Shown here piece after piece: positions 48,745-61,804 of a stretch of 64,000 bases of DNA. Made by a program: the position numbers and the translations under genes. Position 1 is the first letter of the stretch. Each line of letters starts with the position of its first letter. Source of the DNA: Proteles cristata cristata (taxonomy: Eukaryota; Chordata; Mammalia; Carnivora; Hyaenidae). A model generated the notes under the pieces. That model had not been told where the DNA came from. It searched no databases and saw nothing but the letters and a program-made list of their open reading frames with translations. The DNA is taken from assembly GCA_017311185.1 (NCBI GenBank), contig JAESUZ010001747.1:1-64000 (forward strand). The letters run 5' to 3'.

Positions 48745-48945
48745 CATTACATCTTGGGAACTTATTCATCTTCTCACTGCAAGTCCGTACCGTTTGACCA
48801 ACATTTCTGTAATTCCCTTACTTCCCAGCCTCACAATACAATGGTATTCAGATTACAATATATAAATCTATCAATGAACACATTGTACACCTTAAACTTA
48901 TACAAAGTTATATGTCAATTATATCTCAATTTTAAAATGTAACAT
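48745..48945. mobile_element. L1 3' UTR with internal inversion
   Basis: 48745-48830 is reverse L1 3' UTR ('gggaacttattcatcttctc', 'gtttgaccaacatttctg'). 48852-48945 is the forward terminus ('cattgtacaccttaaactta', 'atgtcaattatatctcaatt'). It has the same geometry as 40858-41290. Confidence 0.6.
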
Positions 48946-49559
48946 AAAGCATTGAAAGAGGTATTTAGCTCACATATTTTTTAAACCCACTAACTTGTTA
49001 AGACTTGTTAAATAGGATCTTTTTCTGGAGAGCCTAAGAAGAGAAGATGACCCCCATGCTGTCATATTTGAGACACTAGTCAGAGATAATCTAGAAAGCA
49101 TCTCAAATTACTTTTTCCTTTGAAACTTTAGTGCATAGTCATATTAAGGAAGTAATCTTATGAGGTCAAATCAGAAACAGTTATTTCAAACAAGTGTAAC
49201 AACCTTATATTCACCACTAACCATCCTGCTTTGAGTTTTTCTTCATACTTATGGCAAGTAAAATTATTAAATTGATTTTATATTACAGTAAAACATATCA
49301 TCTCTCAGTTTCACTCCTCTCTAAAAGAACCTATTATACATTTTCTGAATAGAACTACACACTGAAACCTTCAAAATATGACAGTAAATGATAATAAAAA
49401 GTAATGAAAATCATCCTATACTTGAACTATGAAAATGACAATCATACATATTTTCATAATTATATTTTCATTATTTAAATTCTCAATCCGTCACACATAT
49501 ATCTATTGGTTTACTTCATCTCCAGTCCTATTTCTGCCTGCTCACTTTCATATCCACTA

Positions 49560-49900
49560 TTTTCCTCCCCAAGTAACCAAACTCCATTTCTGCTGCTGCT
49601 GCTGTTGCTCCTTCATTTGAAAGGCTTTCCTTGCATTATGGCCACCACTCCTTTTATGCACTCTCATCTTCAGAGCTTTAAATCCTCCTCATCCTTCTGG
49701 ACTCAGTTAAATGCACCTCCTTGATATCCTTCCTGGCTAAATATAACTTCCCCTTTCTGTACTTACCCAAAATCCTTTAACTACACCTTTTTTGTTATAC
49801 ATCTCTTATTCTGTGTTTTGTATCTTTTGTTTCTTCATTTATGCACCAATTATTTACTTAATGTCTCCTATGTGCTAGGTGGCATGTACCAGGGATGATT
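49560..49900 (+). mobile_element. L2 fragment
   Basis: 'gactcagttaaatgcacctc', 'ttgatatccttcctggctaa' and 'cttttttgttatacatctct' follow L2 ('cagctcaaatgtcacctcctc...ccttccctgacc'). A short (TGC)n at 49591-49608 lies at its start. The right edge is blurred by a further L2-like stretch in reverse. Confidence 0.55.
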
Positions 49901-51479
49901 ATAAATAAAACAATTCTGCAAATCTGTGTCCCCTGGAAGTTCTTATTCTGTCAGGAAATATAGACATTAAGGGAAGAATTATAAAAATAATGAATTCTGT
50001 AAAAGAGAAAACACAAGATATTACAGTTATGCTTAAAAGGCTATGCCTCTAACCTAGTCTGATGGGCCAGGAATGTCTGTCCTTGGTCAACAGGGATCAA
50101 GTTATATGACTTGAGAGTTGACTTACACTTCACTTGTCTTGAGTCTCATTAGATGAAAATGCATTGTTCTGGAAATCCCAGAGGAATCCACTCATATTCA
50201 CACAGCTTGAGGCTTCAGAAAGCATATTATTCAATTGCAAATAGCATCTATGAAACCTGGATCCACACTATGCATATGTAAAAGTTCCCCCTATATTTAC
50301 AAAACTTGAAGCTGCCCATTTATGGGACCTTCCCTGAGCTGTCTCTGAAGGCCAGGCCTTGTGCCAAGTGCTAAGGATACAGTGCTGCTGACGACACGCT
50401 CCCTTCCTTCAAGAAGCTCATGGTGTAACAGACAGAATCTCTCTGATTGTTCTAATGGTGTCTCAACTTGTGTCTGCTGAAACCTCAAGTATTTTGGGGA
50501 AAAAAAGAAAGGGATCTCCTAGTCATCTATTTTGTCCTCTTATGCACTTCCTTTATTTTTAGTAATAAAGCCTCATTTCCATTGAAGAATATTTCATCAT
50601 TTTTGTTCCAAGGAATTTGAATAACAAATGGAAAGATGGAACCCATAGCTTTTTCCCTTTTGGGGTTCTGCACATGCATGAGAAACAGAGAATCCCTAAT
50701 AGTTATACCATAATAGTATATTATAGTTCTTTATGTTACTAGAATAGTAAATTTCCCATGGGTGGACACAGTCTCTTACTCCTTTCCATTTCTCCTGAAT
50801 CATTCAATGCAATGCCTTTTACTTAGTTTGCACTCAGCCAATAGAGTAAATGCATGAGTGAATGAAAAGTTGATGAATGAACAAAGAAATAAACAAATTA
50901 GTTGGAGAGGTTAAAGAGTAAGACATCAATGACACTTACAGCTAACCTTGAAATTGTAACTTGGAGAAGTCATGCCGTTCCACTATTTTTACTGCAAAAG
51001 AATTTTAATATTTGGTCAGTATGACTAGTATTGTTATAATTAATTAGGATCAGATTTATCCATTATCTAAAAATAAGCATGAATGACTTTTTGTAAAGTC
51101 TCTCTTTTGCTACAAACACGGCAAAAGAGATCATTCGGGAAATAATGAATAAAAAATAAAAATGGACAATCAAAATCTCTAACCCCAAGGACTTCTAAGT
51201 GCTTCTATGTGATGCCATATCTGAAGTGCATAGCAGTAGAACCAAAATAAACTAGATAATTACCATTTCCCTAAATAGGGGTTAAATTGGTAAATTTTCT
51301 TTCTCCCTCAATAAATTAATTAGCAACAAAGAGTAGTGGAAAGTACTTCTTCCTCTCTAACAATTTTTTCTGTGTTCAAAGTCATGTTACTAGTCTACCC
51401 ACCCTTTAGAGTTGCCCAGTTATTTGAGACATGTGAACAATCTTGTCCTATTTTGTTCTTAAAAATCATGGTCTCCCAA
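49901..51479. other. Mostly unassigned, with L2-like scraps
   Basis: Near 50340-50420 'cttgtgccaagtgctaagga' and near 50790-50890 'gaatgaaaagttgatgaatg' echo L2-type ends but are too worn for firm calls. No gene signal. Confidence 0.4.
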
Positions 51480-52098
51480 GATATTTTTTAACTATAAAGG
51501 TAATGATGGCAACTGTATAGTAGAGAAACCCAATAGACACCACTTTCACCAAGTGATCAAGGTTAACATTACCAGTAATGGGACATATTGACATCATGTA
51601 CCCTTTGATATGAAACACTGAGAAGAGCACATCATACTGTGGCATCCTTGCCATAAATGTTAACCTCAATCTAATCATGAAAAAGCATCAGGCAAAAACA
51701 AATTGAGGGGCATTTATAAAATAACTGGTCAATATTCTTCAAAAGTGTCAAGGTAATGATGAAAGAGAAGGAAAGACTGAAGAACTGTCACAATTTGGAG
51801 GGGACTAAGGAGACATAACAATTTAATGATATGTGAGATACAGGATTGAATACTAGACCATAAAAATGACTTTAGTGGAAAAATTGGTGAAATTTGAATG
51901 AGGTCTTATACCAATGGTATGAGTTTAGTTAATGGTATTATACCAATGCTAACTTCCTGGTTTTAATAACTGTGCCATGATCATATAAGATGTTAACATT
52001 AGGGAAAGATGTGCAAGGATTATATAGGAACACTACTATTTTTGCAACTTTTCTGTAAATCTAAAATTAGCTCAAAATAAGATGTTAAAAAAATCATA
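51480..52098 (+). mobile_element. Old L1M 3' UTR
   Basis: 'ttaccagtaatgggacatat', 'aagagcacatcatactgtgg', 'ctcaatctaatcatgaaaaa', 'tcacaatttggaggggacta' and the end 'taaaattagctcaaaataag' follow an ancient L1M 3' UTR in full order. The 70-codon reverse frame here is a shadow. Confidence 0.82.
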
Positions 52099-52525
52099 CA
52101 GCATGCCAACATTAATGGACATCTTTAAGAGATAAATAAGTACAGACACATTGCATAATGGCCAAAATAATATTAGTCAGGGATGATATGTATTAAACAT
52201 TTGAATTGTCTGTAATTTCCCTTTATCCAGTTTTAACTAACGGTATCTAACATTAGTATCACTCCACATATCTATCCAATTAATCCGGTAGGTGCAATAG
52301 TGCTCACTATCATTGCATCATCTGATTTTAGTAACTTTATTTGGTTACATTAAATGAATTTGAAAAAGCAAAGTAAAAGCTCAAAAAGTTTTGAAAACAC
52401 TGTCATCTGCTCCTAAAACTGCTATATATTCTTTTCTTTCTAGTTTTCACTGTCTACCAGATCAAAAATATGTTTGCCATCATCATGTCATTCTAACTTT
52501 GGTGGTAATGACACATACCACTTAT

Positions 52526-52556
52526 CAAAAAAAACAAAAACAAAAACAAAAACAAA
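52526..52556 (+). repeat. (CAAAAA)n simple repeat
   Basis: About five CAAAAA units in a row. Confidence 0.85.
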
Positions 52557-52984
52557 GCAAACTCCAAAAGTTTTGGTATTTAAGTGTGAAATATCAGTTG
52601 GTCTGACTTCATATACAAACAAAAACAAAACACATCTCTCCTAACCGCCCTTCCCCCAATTTATCTTATCTCCAATCTCTGGGAATAGGATTTTTGGAAA
52701 TAGTTCTTACTGCAATGTGGAAACTACTTCTGGTTTCCAGTTACCAGTTGCCAGATAGTTGAGGCCCTATTCTGTCAGGACTACCTAAGTTTTTACAAAA
52801 ACAATTAAGACTTGTCCAGCTTAAGGCTAATGTTCTTCAGATTGATTCAGATGTCAAAGCTGAAGTGAAATTCAAACTAAGCAAGAAGTTATTTTCATCT
52901 GGATTACTACTAAATGGAGTTAAATCAGAAAATATATATGAAGATTCTTAACTATTTTTAAAATTATAATGTAGTTTACAGTTG

Positions 52985-53031
52985 TGTGTGTGTATGTATG
53001 TGTGTGTATATATATACATATACATATATAG
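52985..53031 (+). repeat. (TG)n/(TA)n microsatellite
   Basis: Alternating TG then TA dinucleotides with TATG interruptions, about 47 bp. Confidence 0.85.
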
Positions 53032-54985
53032 TGGGTTGCAGTTGTAAGCAGCCAAGAATCAACTTATCTTGAGTAAAGTTGGTCTCTATATTTTAGTAGG
53101 AAACTGTACAACCTTCACATCTTAGTTATGACTTTGTTGGCTTCGGTTGTCGCTGGCATTTCAGAATTCCCTGTACCATAACCTAATATATAGGAATTGG
53201 AAAGTGAATGACAGAGAGGAAGTAAGGTTACTAGATATGGAATACTTGAGACACTTACTTCAATAGGATGAAAGGAATGAAATGGCACAAGAAGGGACTA
53301 TTCTGAAGTGAGGAAATTGCTGATGAATGTGGAAGCATCTTGAAGGGAAGTAACAAAGACATACATGGAAGAGTGAGCCTTAGCCCTCTCTATCCTGTTC
53401 TCTATTACATCTGTCTCTGAGATGGAAAGGAGGGAAGAAGTTGAAAATGGATGAAGATGCAGAGAAAATGTGAAGTGGAGTAGAGGAAAGCTGAAGAAGA
53501 TAATAGAATATGATTTCTGTTCTTTTACAACAAAGTCAGATAAGAGTGGATATGTTGGGGAGACAGAGGAAGGAAGGAAGGAGAAGTGCAGGACTTGAGG
53601 GGAATGGACTTGGTACTGCGGAGGTTGCCATTGATATTAGTGAAATACCTGCTAGAAAACAAAGAAGGAGAGCCCACATTAATTTGTAGTAGAACTGTTA
53701 TCTACATTTTGAGATTTTTCTCTAGCCACCCTGGACATATTATTTATGATTTTCCTACACTTCTGTTATGTCCTCTCCAGTGAATTTTATGCAAATTTAC
53801 ATTTACTCTAAGAAATAACCATTGGCATTTTCTTGGAAAGTCAAAATGAGTTTGTCCAGTCCTTTTGGCAACCTTCCCTATCTTTGTGCTTACTCTAGCT
53901 TCACAGCTGTTGGCTATACCTCTCAATTTTTTTCCCTGCCAAGAACTGTATTAATACCCTGTTTGAACTTGGTTCCATTCATTCATGGAAACAGCGAAGT
54001 TTTCTTTTCTTCTCTCTTATGAACAGTAAAAAGGCTTTCCTATTATGTTAAAGACCATGTTTAAGAGTGAATTTTTGTTTATGGAAGACCTACAACCTAG
54101 TAATGAATGTTCACTTGAGTGGGTTGGGGCAGAGGGATAGATGAATAGTCAGATATGAAGAAATTCAATTTAATTTTGTCTTTCATCTCATAAAGTCTTT
54201 CTATACAAATTAAGCTTCACAGTATTTCTTCTCTGGCCCTTTGCTTTATACTCTCCCCAGTGAGGTCACCATCCTTGATCACTCTATTACCCTGTTCTCT
54301 GTTAACACTGATTTTCTAAACCACAGTAACCTCTATCTCCGTTGCATTTTAGTCATTCACTGTAATTCTGAAATTGTCATTCCTCAACAAATATCTAATA
54401 ACCCAAACCCTCAAATCTCCTCCTTTAGCTCTACAATTCCCTGTTCTACATCCTCACATATAATGAGCCTGATATTTAATCTTCTTATGAGTATTTCCTG
54501 GTCTTCTATCCTTTCTAATTCTTTTACCTTCTCACCCTAATTTTTAGTTAACAACTTTAACTGAACATGTCCTAGGTGCAAAATCCCCAAATGTATAATG
54601 CCTTATTTCTTAATAATCTCTGTCTTTTCTGATTTTCCAGCTATACTGACTGTATCGCTAAAAGTCTTGACACTTTGTCACTTGGGTCTACCACAATTCA
54701 TGGCATCTAGTCTCAGGCAAGCCTTACCTGCTGTCTAGAAACTCTTTTATTTTCTGCTCATAATGAGAAGTTCTAAAGTACCTCCGTAAGGGTTCAATCC
54801 TATCCTAATTCCACTCACACTAGGAATCATACCTTGAGACTACAAAGGCCAGTACCTTTAAGCACAGCATCCTAACTTTCCCTCTCCCACTGTAAACTTT
54901 CTCAGTATCTTGACTTCTATTTTTTAATTTTTTGTTCCTGAGGAGAAAACATCTCTGTTCTAATCTCTTGTCTTGCTCCATTCCA

Positions 54986-55225
54986 TCAGGGAAAAAGATA
55001 ATCTGCCTAAAGGACAACACTAATCCCTTGGTCAAAAACTTGCAATGGTTTCCCACTGCCTTTGGAGTAGAGTCCAAACACATTAGTCTACCACTCAAGA
55101 CTCTCCAGAAGGTGGCCCAAATTTACCATTCCATACTATTATGTACTTAAATAACATGCCCTAACTGGCATCAAAATGAGCTAGTTCTTCCCCAAAAGTG
55201 CCTTGTATTCCATGCTTCCATGCCT
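54986..55225 (+). mobile_element. L2 fragment
   Basis: 'aaaacttgcaatggtttccc', 'actgcctttggagtagagtc', 'caagactctccagaaggtgg' and 'tgccttgtattccatgcttc' follow L2 ('ccctccagtggctccccattgcc...aaagtccaaactcc...'). It is ancient and non-coding. Confidence 0.75.
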
Positions 55226-57954
55226 GGAGGAGTCAAAGTATCATCTTTCATTGATATAATCTGAGATTAAATACTAACTCATCCATTTGCCAGTTGGGTG
55301 ACTTTAGTCATGGCTGTAGAATCAGTGATTCTCAAGTTTCTTCTCTAGCTACTTGTGAGGATCTAATAAAACAATTATTACGGCAGCACTTGAAAAACTG
55401 CATAATGCTACTAAAATGTAAAGTATTCTTAAATTCAACAAATATTCACTTAGCACCCACTACTTGCCAGGCATTATAGTGCTGCTATTCACTTTTTAAA
55501 TGAATGTTACAGATTTACTTCAGGAGACTAAACCAGTCTGCATCCACCAATCAACATAAACAAAAGCAACCAGCAGAATCAAGACGTATATAAAAAAACA
55601 TAACCCACTTAATATTGAGGTTTAGCAAATATGGTTTTTTAAAAACATCCTTTATGTATGAGTTGATGGCCAGTTTCAGCTCAGAACCATTTTCCTTTAG
55701 ATTATACATCTTCATTGCTGCCTTTCTGGACACCAAAATCAATTCAGATCAATACCCTAAATCAAGGAATTCTGAAATCTTTTTAGAAATAGGAGTAAAA
55801 TCTATTCCTTTCACTCCTCAGAACATGAATCTCTGATTGAAAAAAAAGTATTGCTCTAAGTAAACCCATGTCTTGAGTCTCTTCACTCCATGCCAGATGG
55901 AATGTTCAGGAGCAGATTGTACAAGTAAGCTTGCAAGGGAACATGGTTTTGTAAATATAGCTTCTCTTGTTGATGGCTGTGACTCCACTTGGTACAAGAG
56001 AAGACCAATACAAAAAGCATACACAAAAAAGTACATTTTCTCCAGTGCTGACAGACTTTTTGTACTGGTGCCAATAAAATGATTGTTGATTTCCAGAGGG
56101 TTGCGGGCAGGGTGAGGCGGGTGGACAAAAAGCTACCCAGTGAACAATCTGTTTCTCTCTCTCTCCCCACCCCTCCTTTTAAAATTTCCAAAATAGAAAT
56201 TTCAAAGCTTGAAAAACTTCAAGGCAATTTAATTTAAGTTGCTTCCCATGACTTTAAATACTAAATGTTCACACCTACGTCAGTACTACATTGAGAACCT
56301 CCCACTCAGAGACTGTATTTAGGGAAAAAAAGGATGCCATGGTCTGTGATGAGGCCTAGATTTGAGGGACCTTGAGTTTTTAGACAAGTTCTTCTGCACG
56401 ACTCCAGAGTTCAGCAGATCTAATTCTTACTCCTCAGTGGAGGGTCTGGTCAGTGTTTTCAGGAAGTTTCCTTTTAAGGATAATTATTGGAGAAAAAATA
56501 TTTGTTACAAGATAAACACAGTACACCTATATAACCTGCTTAATCATTCACATATACCCTGCTCCATGCAATAGTTTTGTTCCTAAGTATCTGGATACAC
56601 ATTAAGTTTCAGCTTTTAGGGCTCTCCTGATATAATCCTAAAGCACAGACATTGTTATTTCTCTCCACACTTAGGCACTGACAAATATCCATGCCCCATT
56701 TTCTTTAACAATGATTGCACCTTGATTAGTTTTTAATATATAGTGTAGGTTTACTGATCATCCCTTTTCTGGGAAAGTGAATTTCGATTTTAGTGTTTAA
56801 GCCATAACATGGCTAAATTGTATATCTGGCATGTTATTTCACACTCCACCATTTTCATGTTTTTTTAGTTTAAGCCAACCCAGGTGAGTAGGCGTCATCC
56901 AAGATAAAATCTTACTGACTTTTTTTTCCCCAAAGAAAAGCTGGCGAACAGGAGGTGATAAATGCTATGCTTCCTACTCAGACTCTGTCACATAAGATGT
57001 CAGTTTTTTATTTTAATTATATTCTTTGCCAGCTCAAAGAGGCAAGTAATTTTGCTACATATTATCCTACCTTTGTTAGAGTTCCTCATAAGCAGCAGTG
57101 GAAGACCTTTCATTTATTGTGCCAGAGCTGGTCTTAATATCCAATTCCAAATCAATCTCTTGGCATCCTGGAGAAAGAAACAGATTATTAGTTGTCAAAA
57201 AAGCAGACCAGACAATTACTAAAATGCAAGCCAAGAAAGAAAAATGAAATATTTTATGAAGCAATATAGCAATTGGAGAGAGGTTTTTTTTTTATCAAAA
57301 CCTGTATATTTAATCCACTCAAGTACTAACATTGACCAAATGAATTAACATAATACAGACATCATCAAGAAGATGCTGGAAACAAAGGAGAAACTAAGAG
57401 CTCATATCTTAATTGGATTTCCAAGAATCACACCCTGTCATCAGGATTCTACTGCCAGTTGTGTATTTGGGAAGCACAGGTACCACCAAGAGAATAGTGA
57501 GGAAAGAATAGGGGAAAAGGAACGCAACGTTTTCAAGGACAGGGTCCATTATTAAACCAGGCACTACAGTGGACAAATGAAGCTTAATCCTGAGAGAAAA
57601 CTTTGGGAAATTCTGTAAAATATATGCCTCAGAATTATCCCACCCAGAGACCAAGGTTGCTGAGGCAATCATACCTCAACCTAGGGCAGTCATTGGTTGA
57701 GGGCTACGGAGGTAGAGGAGGGGTAGAAATTATTTCATCATCATTTCTCATCTGTCTTGCTAGTTTCGGAAGAAACCCTCAAGCCCAGAGATGCAGACAT
57801 TGGAGGCAGAGGTTGGCTGGAGCATGCTAGCCAGTCAGGTCCAAGGACAAGTGCAGCAGACTGACAGCATCTGCTATAGCTCCCATTTGTACCTAATCAT
57901 GATATCTTCAGACAGAGAATGTTGTACTAGTCTTTGTCATGGGGCTTCCAGTTA
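55226..57954. other. Unassigned, repeat-poor DNA
   Basis: Near 55436-55480 a reverse L2-end phrase (ttcaacaaatattcacttag) is visible. Otherwise no repeat is recognised. Overlapping frames at 55873-56191 on both strands show no firm homology. Confidence 0.4.
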
Positions 57955-58660
57955 GGGTCAAAAGATTTAGCAAATAAAATATAGGATACCTAGTTAAATT
58001 TGAATTTCAGATTAACAACAAATCTTTTACTAGTGTATGTTTGTATTCTTTTATAAGATGGTCAGTCAGATGTGGCAAGAGGAGACAGAGGAGAGGCTCA
58101 GGAAAAAACAAATTTTATTATGCTTCCAGATCCTAGAGACAGGAACATGGCACACTGTTCAGGGTCATATGGGAAAGATGCCCGAATGGTCAGGAAGCAG
58201 AAGTCAGGACCTTTGCCTTGTTTGGGCCACTGTCTTCACTGGGGTTTCTACATGGCAGGGCAGAGGACTGGCTAGGCTGAATAATTTTATCAGGCTTTAG
58301 ACTATAGGGGTGCTCCCTAGTTACCTGGCATCTGGCCCTGGGATTATTAAAGCAGAGTAATATGGTCTTGTGGGGTTTACAGGCCAGATAAAGAAAGTAA
58401 AGCCCTTGATTGGTTAGTTTGCACATTAAAAACATGCTCTGCTTAGGCCTTTGGCTATCTCTAAGAATTGGCTAGCTCAGGGAAGCATAATCGCTCTCTA
58501 GCCAGAAAGGTTTTGCCTTTTTTCAGGATTTCAAAATATCATAATATATAGAAAATTAAAAATATTTACACTATAGTATACTATGTCCATAACAGCAATT
58601 TTGTTGTTTATCTAAAATTCAAATTAAACATGATCTCTTGTATTTTATCTCGCAACCTTA
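57955..58660. mobile_element. Ancient palindromic DNA element split by an LTR
   Basis: The left arm (about 57960-58058: 'gatttagcaaataaaatata', 'gttaaatttgaatttcagat') is the inverted counterpart of the right arm (about 58542-58660: 'gtttatctaaaattcaaatt', 'cttgtattttatctcgcaac'). The arms form a long hairpin typical of a mammalian foldback element. The centre is occupied by the LTR. Confidence 0.7.
58059..58541 (-). mobile_element. Probable ERV solo LTR, minus strand
   Basis: The insert between the hairpin arms reads in reverse from TGATATTTTGAAATCC (or TGAAATCC, 8 bases inside) to ...CTGACTGACCA. An AATAAA (plus-strand tttatt at 58114-58119) lies about 55 bp before its 3' end. Flanks taaga and taata differ by one base, so a 5-bp duplication is only possible. 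Length of about 480 bp suits a class I or III LTR. No coding region remains. Confidence 0.6.
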
Positions 58661-58934
58661 CCTCCAGAAAGACATGACAGAGAGAGGCAACAAGGTCAAC
58701 ATGTCTAGGAGGGAATAGTATACACTTACATTGCCTCCTCTTCCCTCCTTACCTACATGTCCCACTTCTCATTTACTTGAGTCAGACACTTTGCCCTTCT
58801 ATGTGAAAGATGCAGGTGGTGAGACACTGTTCAGGTTTTTTTGTGGACAGATGAGGGATAGGCATTTGATCCTGAAAACAGATAGACCTAAGTCTTTCAG
58901 GATGATGTGTATGCAATAAATAATAAAATATGAT

Positions 58935-59148
58935 CACATTTATTGAAACTTTTCTCAATGGTAAACACAATTTTATATGATTTACATATTATTCAATTAA
59001 TCCTCACAATAAGATTATGAGGTAGGTGCCATTATTATCCCCGATTTACAAATAAGGAACCTAAGACACAGAAAAATTAAGTAGCCTGCTTATGGCTTCA
59101 TAGCTAGAAACTATGTCCAGAAACTGTGCTCTTAACCATCATGCTAAA
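58935..59148 (-). mobile_element. Near-full-length MIR
   Basis: 'cctcacaataagattatgag', 'gtaggtgccattattatccc', 'caaataaggaacctaagaca' and 'gctcttaaccatcatgct' follow MIR in reverse over most of its length. Confidence 0.85.
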
Positions 59149-60735
59149 GAGGGAAAGACGTGATAGTTGATGGGAAACAGGATAAGAAGGCAACAAAGGA
59201 ATAAATGTAAGAAGAAGATAGAAAAAGATCTCTGAGCAGTGGATTGGGCTTCAGGATTCCAGATATTATGAACAAACGAAAGAAGAAGAAAAACCCCAGA
59301 AATGTAGGGAAAGAGAACACATAATTATCTAACTCCTTTTCTTGACACCATGGGAAAAGACAAGTTAGGAAGAGAAGCTACCTGGGCAATGGGATCTAAA
59401 TAAGTGGCTCTAAATGAGCTAATGCATATCCAGTTGCCATTATCACTGCTGCAAAAATTATAAACCTTGTTTAAATATACATAACACCATAAACATGAAA
59501 GATACTTTCCAATGTTTTTAAATTAAATTTACCCTTTTTTGGTAACGAACTTGCAAATGCAAATAAAATGTCTCGCAAAACAAAAGCAGAATAAGGTGCC
59601 TCTGGAGAAGCTGAAGCTTTTTAAGAGAACCCTTGAGGATTATAGGATGTTATCTTGACTTTGAACAGAAAACAATTCTGGCTGAAAGCTAATGAAAGTT
59701 CCACACCTTTCGAATAGCCAAACTGTGTCCTTGAAATATGATGTTCTCTTGGCAACCAGGAATGTAATGTAGTGAGATGGCACAGAGTGTCATTTGGTAT
59801 TCAGCTCTAGCCTGGCTGTGAAATGGGGACAAAGAACAGCAGCAAAAAAAGCCAGCCTGGAAAACAGTCACTGAAGCCTTTTCTGGAACCAAAGGTGTTA
59901 GTAAGTCTGGAAGAGAGAGAGGTAAAATTGCAGATAGCAACACCTTCCAGCAACCAACAGAGAGAAGAGAGTTCACAAAGGGCATAGCACAGAAGGCACA
60001 GCTGCAAATCCAGTTCTTCTTTTGGTTATCCATCAGAATAATGAAAATGAGAAGATCAAAATAAATTCATTATTTTTTTAAAGAAGATGCTTCCTGGTTC
60101 TGTCCAATGAAGAGGTCTGTAGGACAATGAACTGAATGGCAGTGAACAGAGTTGGTGTCTAAATAGCATTTCTCTCTGAAAGGAAACAGAGTTTCTTGGA
60201 GAAACGAAATGCTTATATAAATACTTAAAGAGAAATGCTTATAGGTCAGGGGCAAGAAGAGTAAGAAAGTGAGTGTGAAATATTTTTCCATGCCAGAAAG
60301 CAAGAAAGCACTCAAAGAGTACTGAAAGGACATAAAAGCCAACTTGAAGGAGTTCCTACTTGGTAAATTTAGACAATTTGAGTATCAAAGGAATAATGGC
60401 CATAAATTATTACAATGTTAAATAAATAAAAATCCATGGGTCCAAATGTTGCTCAGGGAAAAGAAGATGGTGGAAAAAAAAGAAGTGCTCTTTTCTACAG
60501 AAAGATGTCAGCTAATAAACGTAGAAGGACTGACAAAAATAACGAATCACTCTCTCGCAAGCATAATGTAATAATTGGTTGGTACAAGAATGTTAAAGCT
60601 ACTGGGGTAAAGGGTTATTGGAGGAGCAAAATATTTGTATGGTGTCAGGGTCCTCTCCTGACCTTGGATTTCTTGCTAATTGTGAAGAGAAAGGTTTGCC
60701 TTTGATTAGAGAGGTCTGGTAGACCCAATGAAGCA
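59149..60735. other. Unassigned DNA
   Basis: No repeat recognised. The 114-codon minus frame at 59689-60033 and the 89-codon plus frame at 60436-60705 show no domain. Confidence 0.4.
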
Positions 60736-60945
60736 GTCATCTATAATATGAATATAATAATAGTAGCTACATCAGAGAGTTATTATAAGCATCAAATGAG
60801 CCAATCTTTGCAAAGCACATACCACTGGATCACAGAGTTAGGGCACCATAAATTACCACTATACTAATGCTGCTGGTACTATTATTACTACTGTTACTAC
60901 TACTATTACTATTACTGTTACTACTAATAATAATAGTTCTTATTC
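60736..60945 (+). mobile_element. MIR 3' half with triplet-repeat expansion
   Basis: 'ataatagtagctacatcaga', 'gagttattataagcatcaaa' and 'ctttgcaaagcacata' match MIR. The terminal TTATTA zone has grown into about 65 bp of TAC/TTA triplets at 60873-60937. Confidence 0.7.
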
Positions 60946-61792
60946 ATATTATTTTATCTAAGCTAAAGGCCAATCAAAGGCCTAAGGTCAAAGCAGGTCA
61001 AATGATTTACTTTTTTAGTTTTCCACAAAAATCATAGCCAAATCACAAACTAGCAATTGGTTGGCCAAAACAAAAAAATGACAAACTTAAGAGCATAGAT
61101 TTAGAAGAAGAGAGTGCCCCAATATCTAGAAAGGGTTCGTATAAATAGTTTACTCCAGACTTTTCCAGAGTGGGGCTGTTGCTCCTAAGCTGCTTAGCAA
61201 AGAGATGCAGGCTTCTTATCCTCCTCCCTTCCTCACAACAAGGAGATGGAAGAGAGTAAAGAATTCAAAGAGGAGAAAGAGATGGCTAAATCCTTTCTCA
61301 GTTGGTAACATCCTTATTCCCCATGACTCCTACTGCTTTAAGGAAGAAAATGCTTATGAAGAGCTAAAATGGGGATCCAAAAACAAAATGATGTTGAGAT
61401 TTCCCCCAACAGAAATGTATCCCCAATCCACTTGTGCCAAGGTACCTAGAATAAATTTATTTTTGTTTTTTAGAAGAAAATTATTTTAAAATATAAGGGA
61501 CATATTACTCCAATGCAAGTTAATTTATTTCTGTCCCCCTAAGGTTTCACACCATAGAAAATGTGTTTGTGTGAGAATTTGCACCCCTTGAAATTCATCA
61601 GTCCTCAACACAATTCTTCATCTTGGAAGTAAGATGAAGTGGTAATGGTAGAGCCAAGTCAGTAGGAGTTTGCTATGAGCATCTCTTTCCTAAGTCTAGA
61701 TTAGCCGATCTTTTTGGACCTTATTCTTTTAGTGTAATCCTCCCTGAATGAATTTCATTGCCCGCACCTGTATCTCTTTGCCAGAGAGCTTT
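60946..61792. other. Unassigned DNA
   Basis: Nothing recognised. The 94-codon frame at 61205-61489 is basic but has no known domain. Confidence 0.4.
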
Positions 61793-61804
61793 CTCTAGTA
61801 GTTT

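Larger units (their letters stand above)
52099..54985. other. Unassigned, repeat-poor DNA
   Basis: Apart from two simple repeats (52526-52556 and 52985-53031), no element is recognised in 2.9 kb. No frame above 100 codons. The polypyrimidine-rich frame 54241-54540 (99 codons) lacks a domain. Confidence 0.4.

Noticed and set aside
55873..56191. Overlapping 69- and 102-codon frames on opposite strands, the former with a stretch that looked protein-like
   Set aside because: No motif holds over more than a few residues, no splice context is convincing, and both strands are open by chance.
59689..60033. 114-codon minus-strand frame with cysteine-rich run
   Set aside because: No known fold or splice signals; the same region is open in a second frame, as expected by chance.
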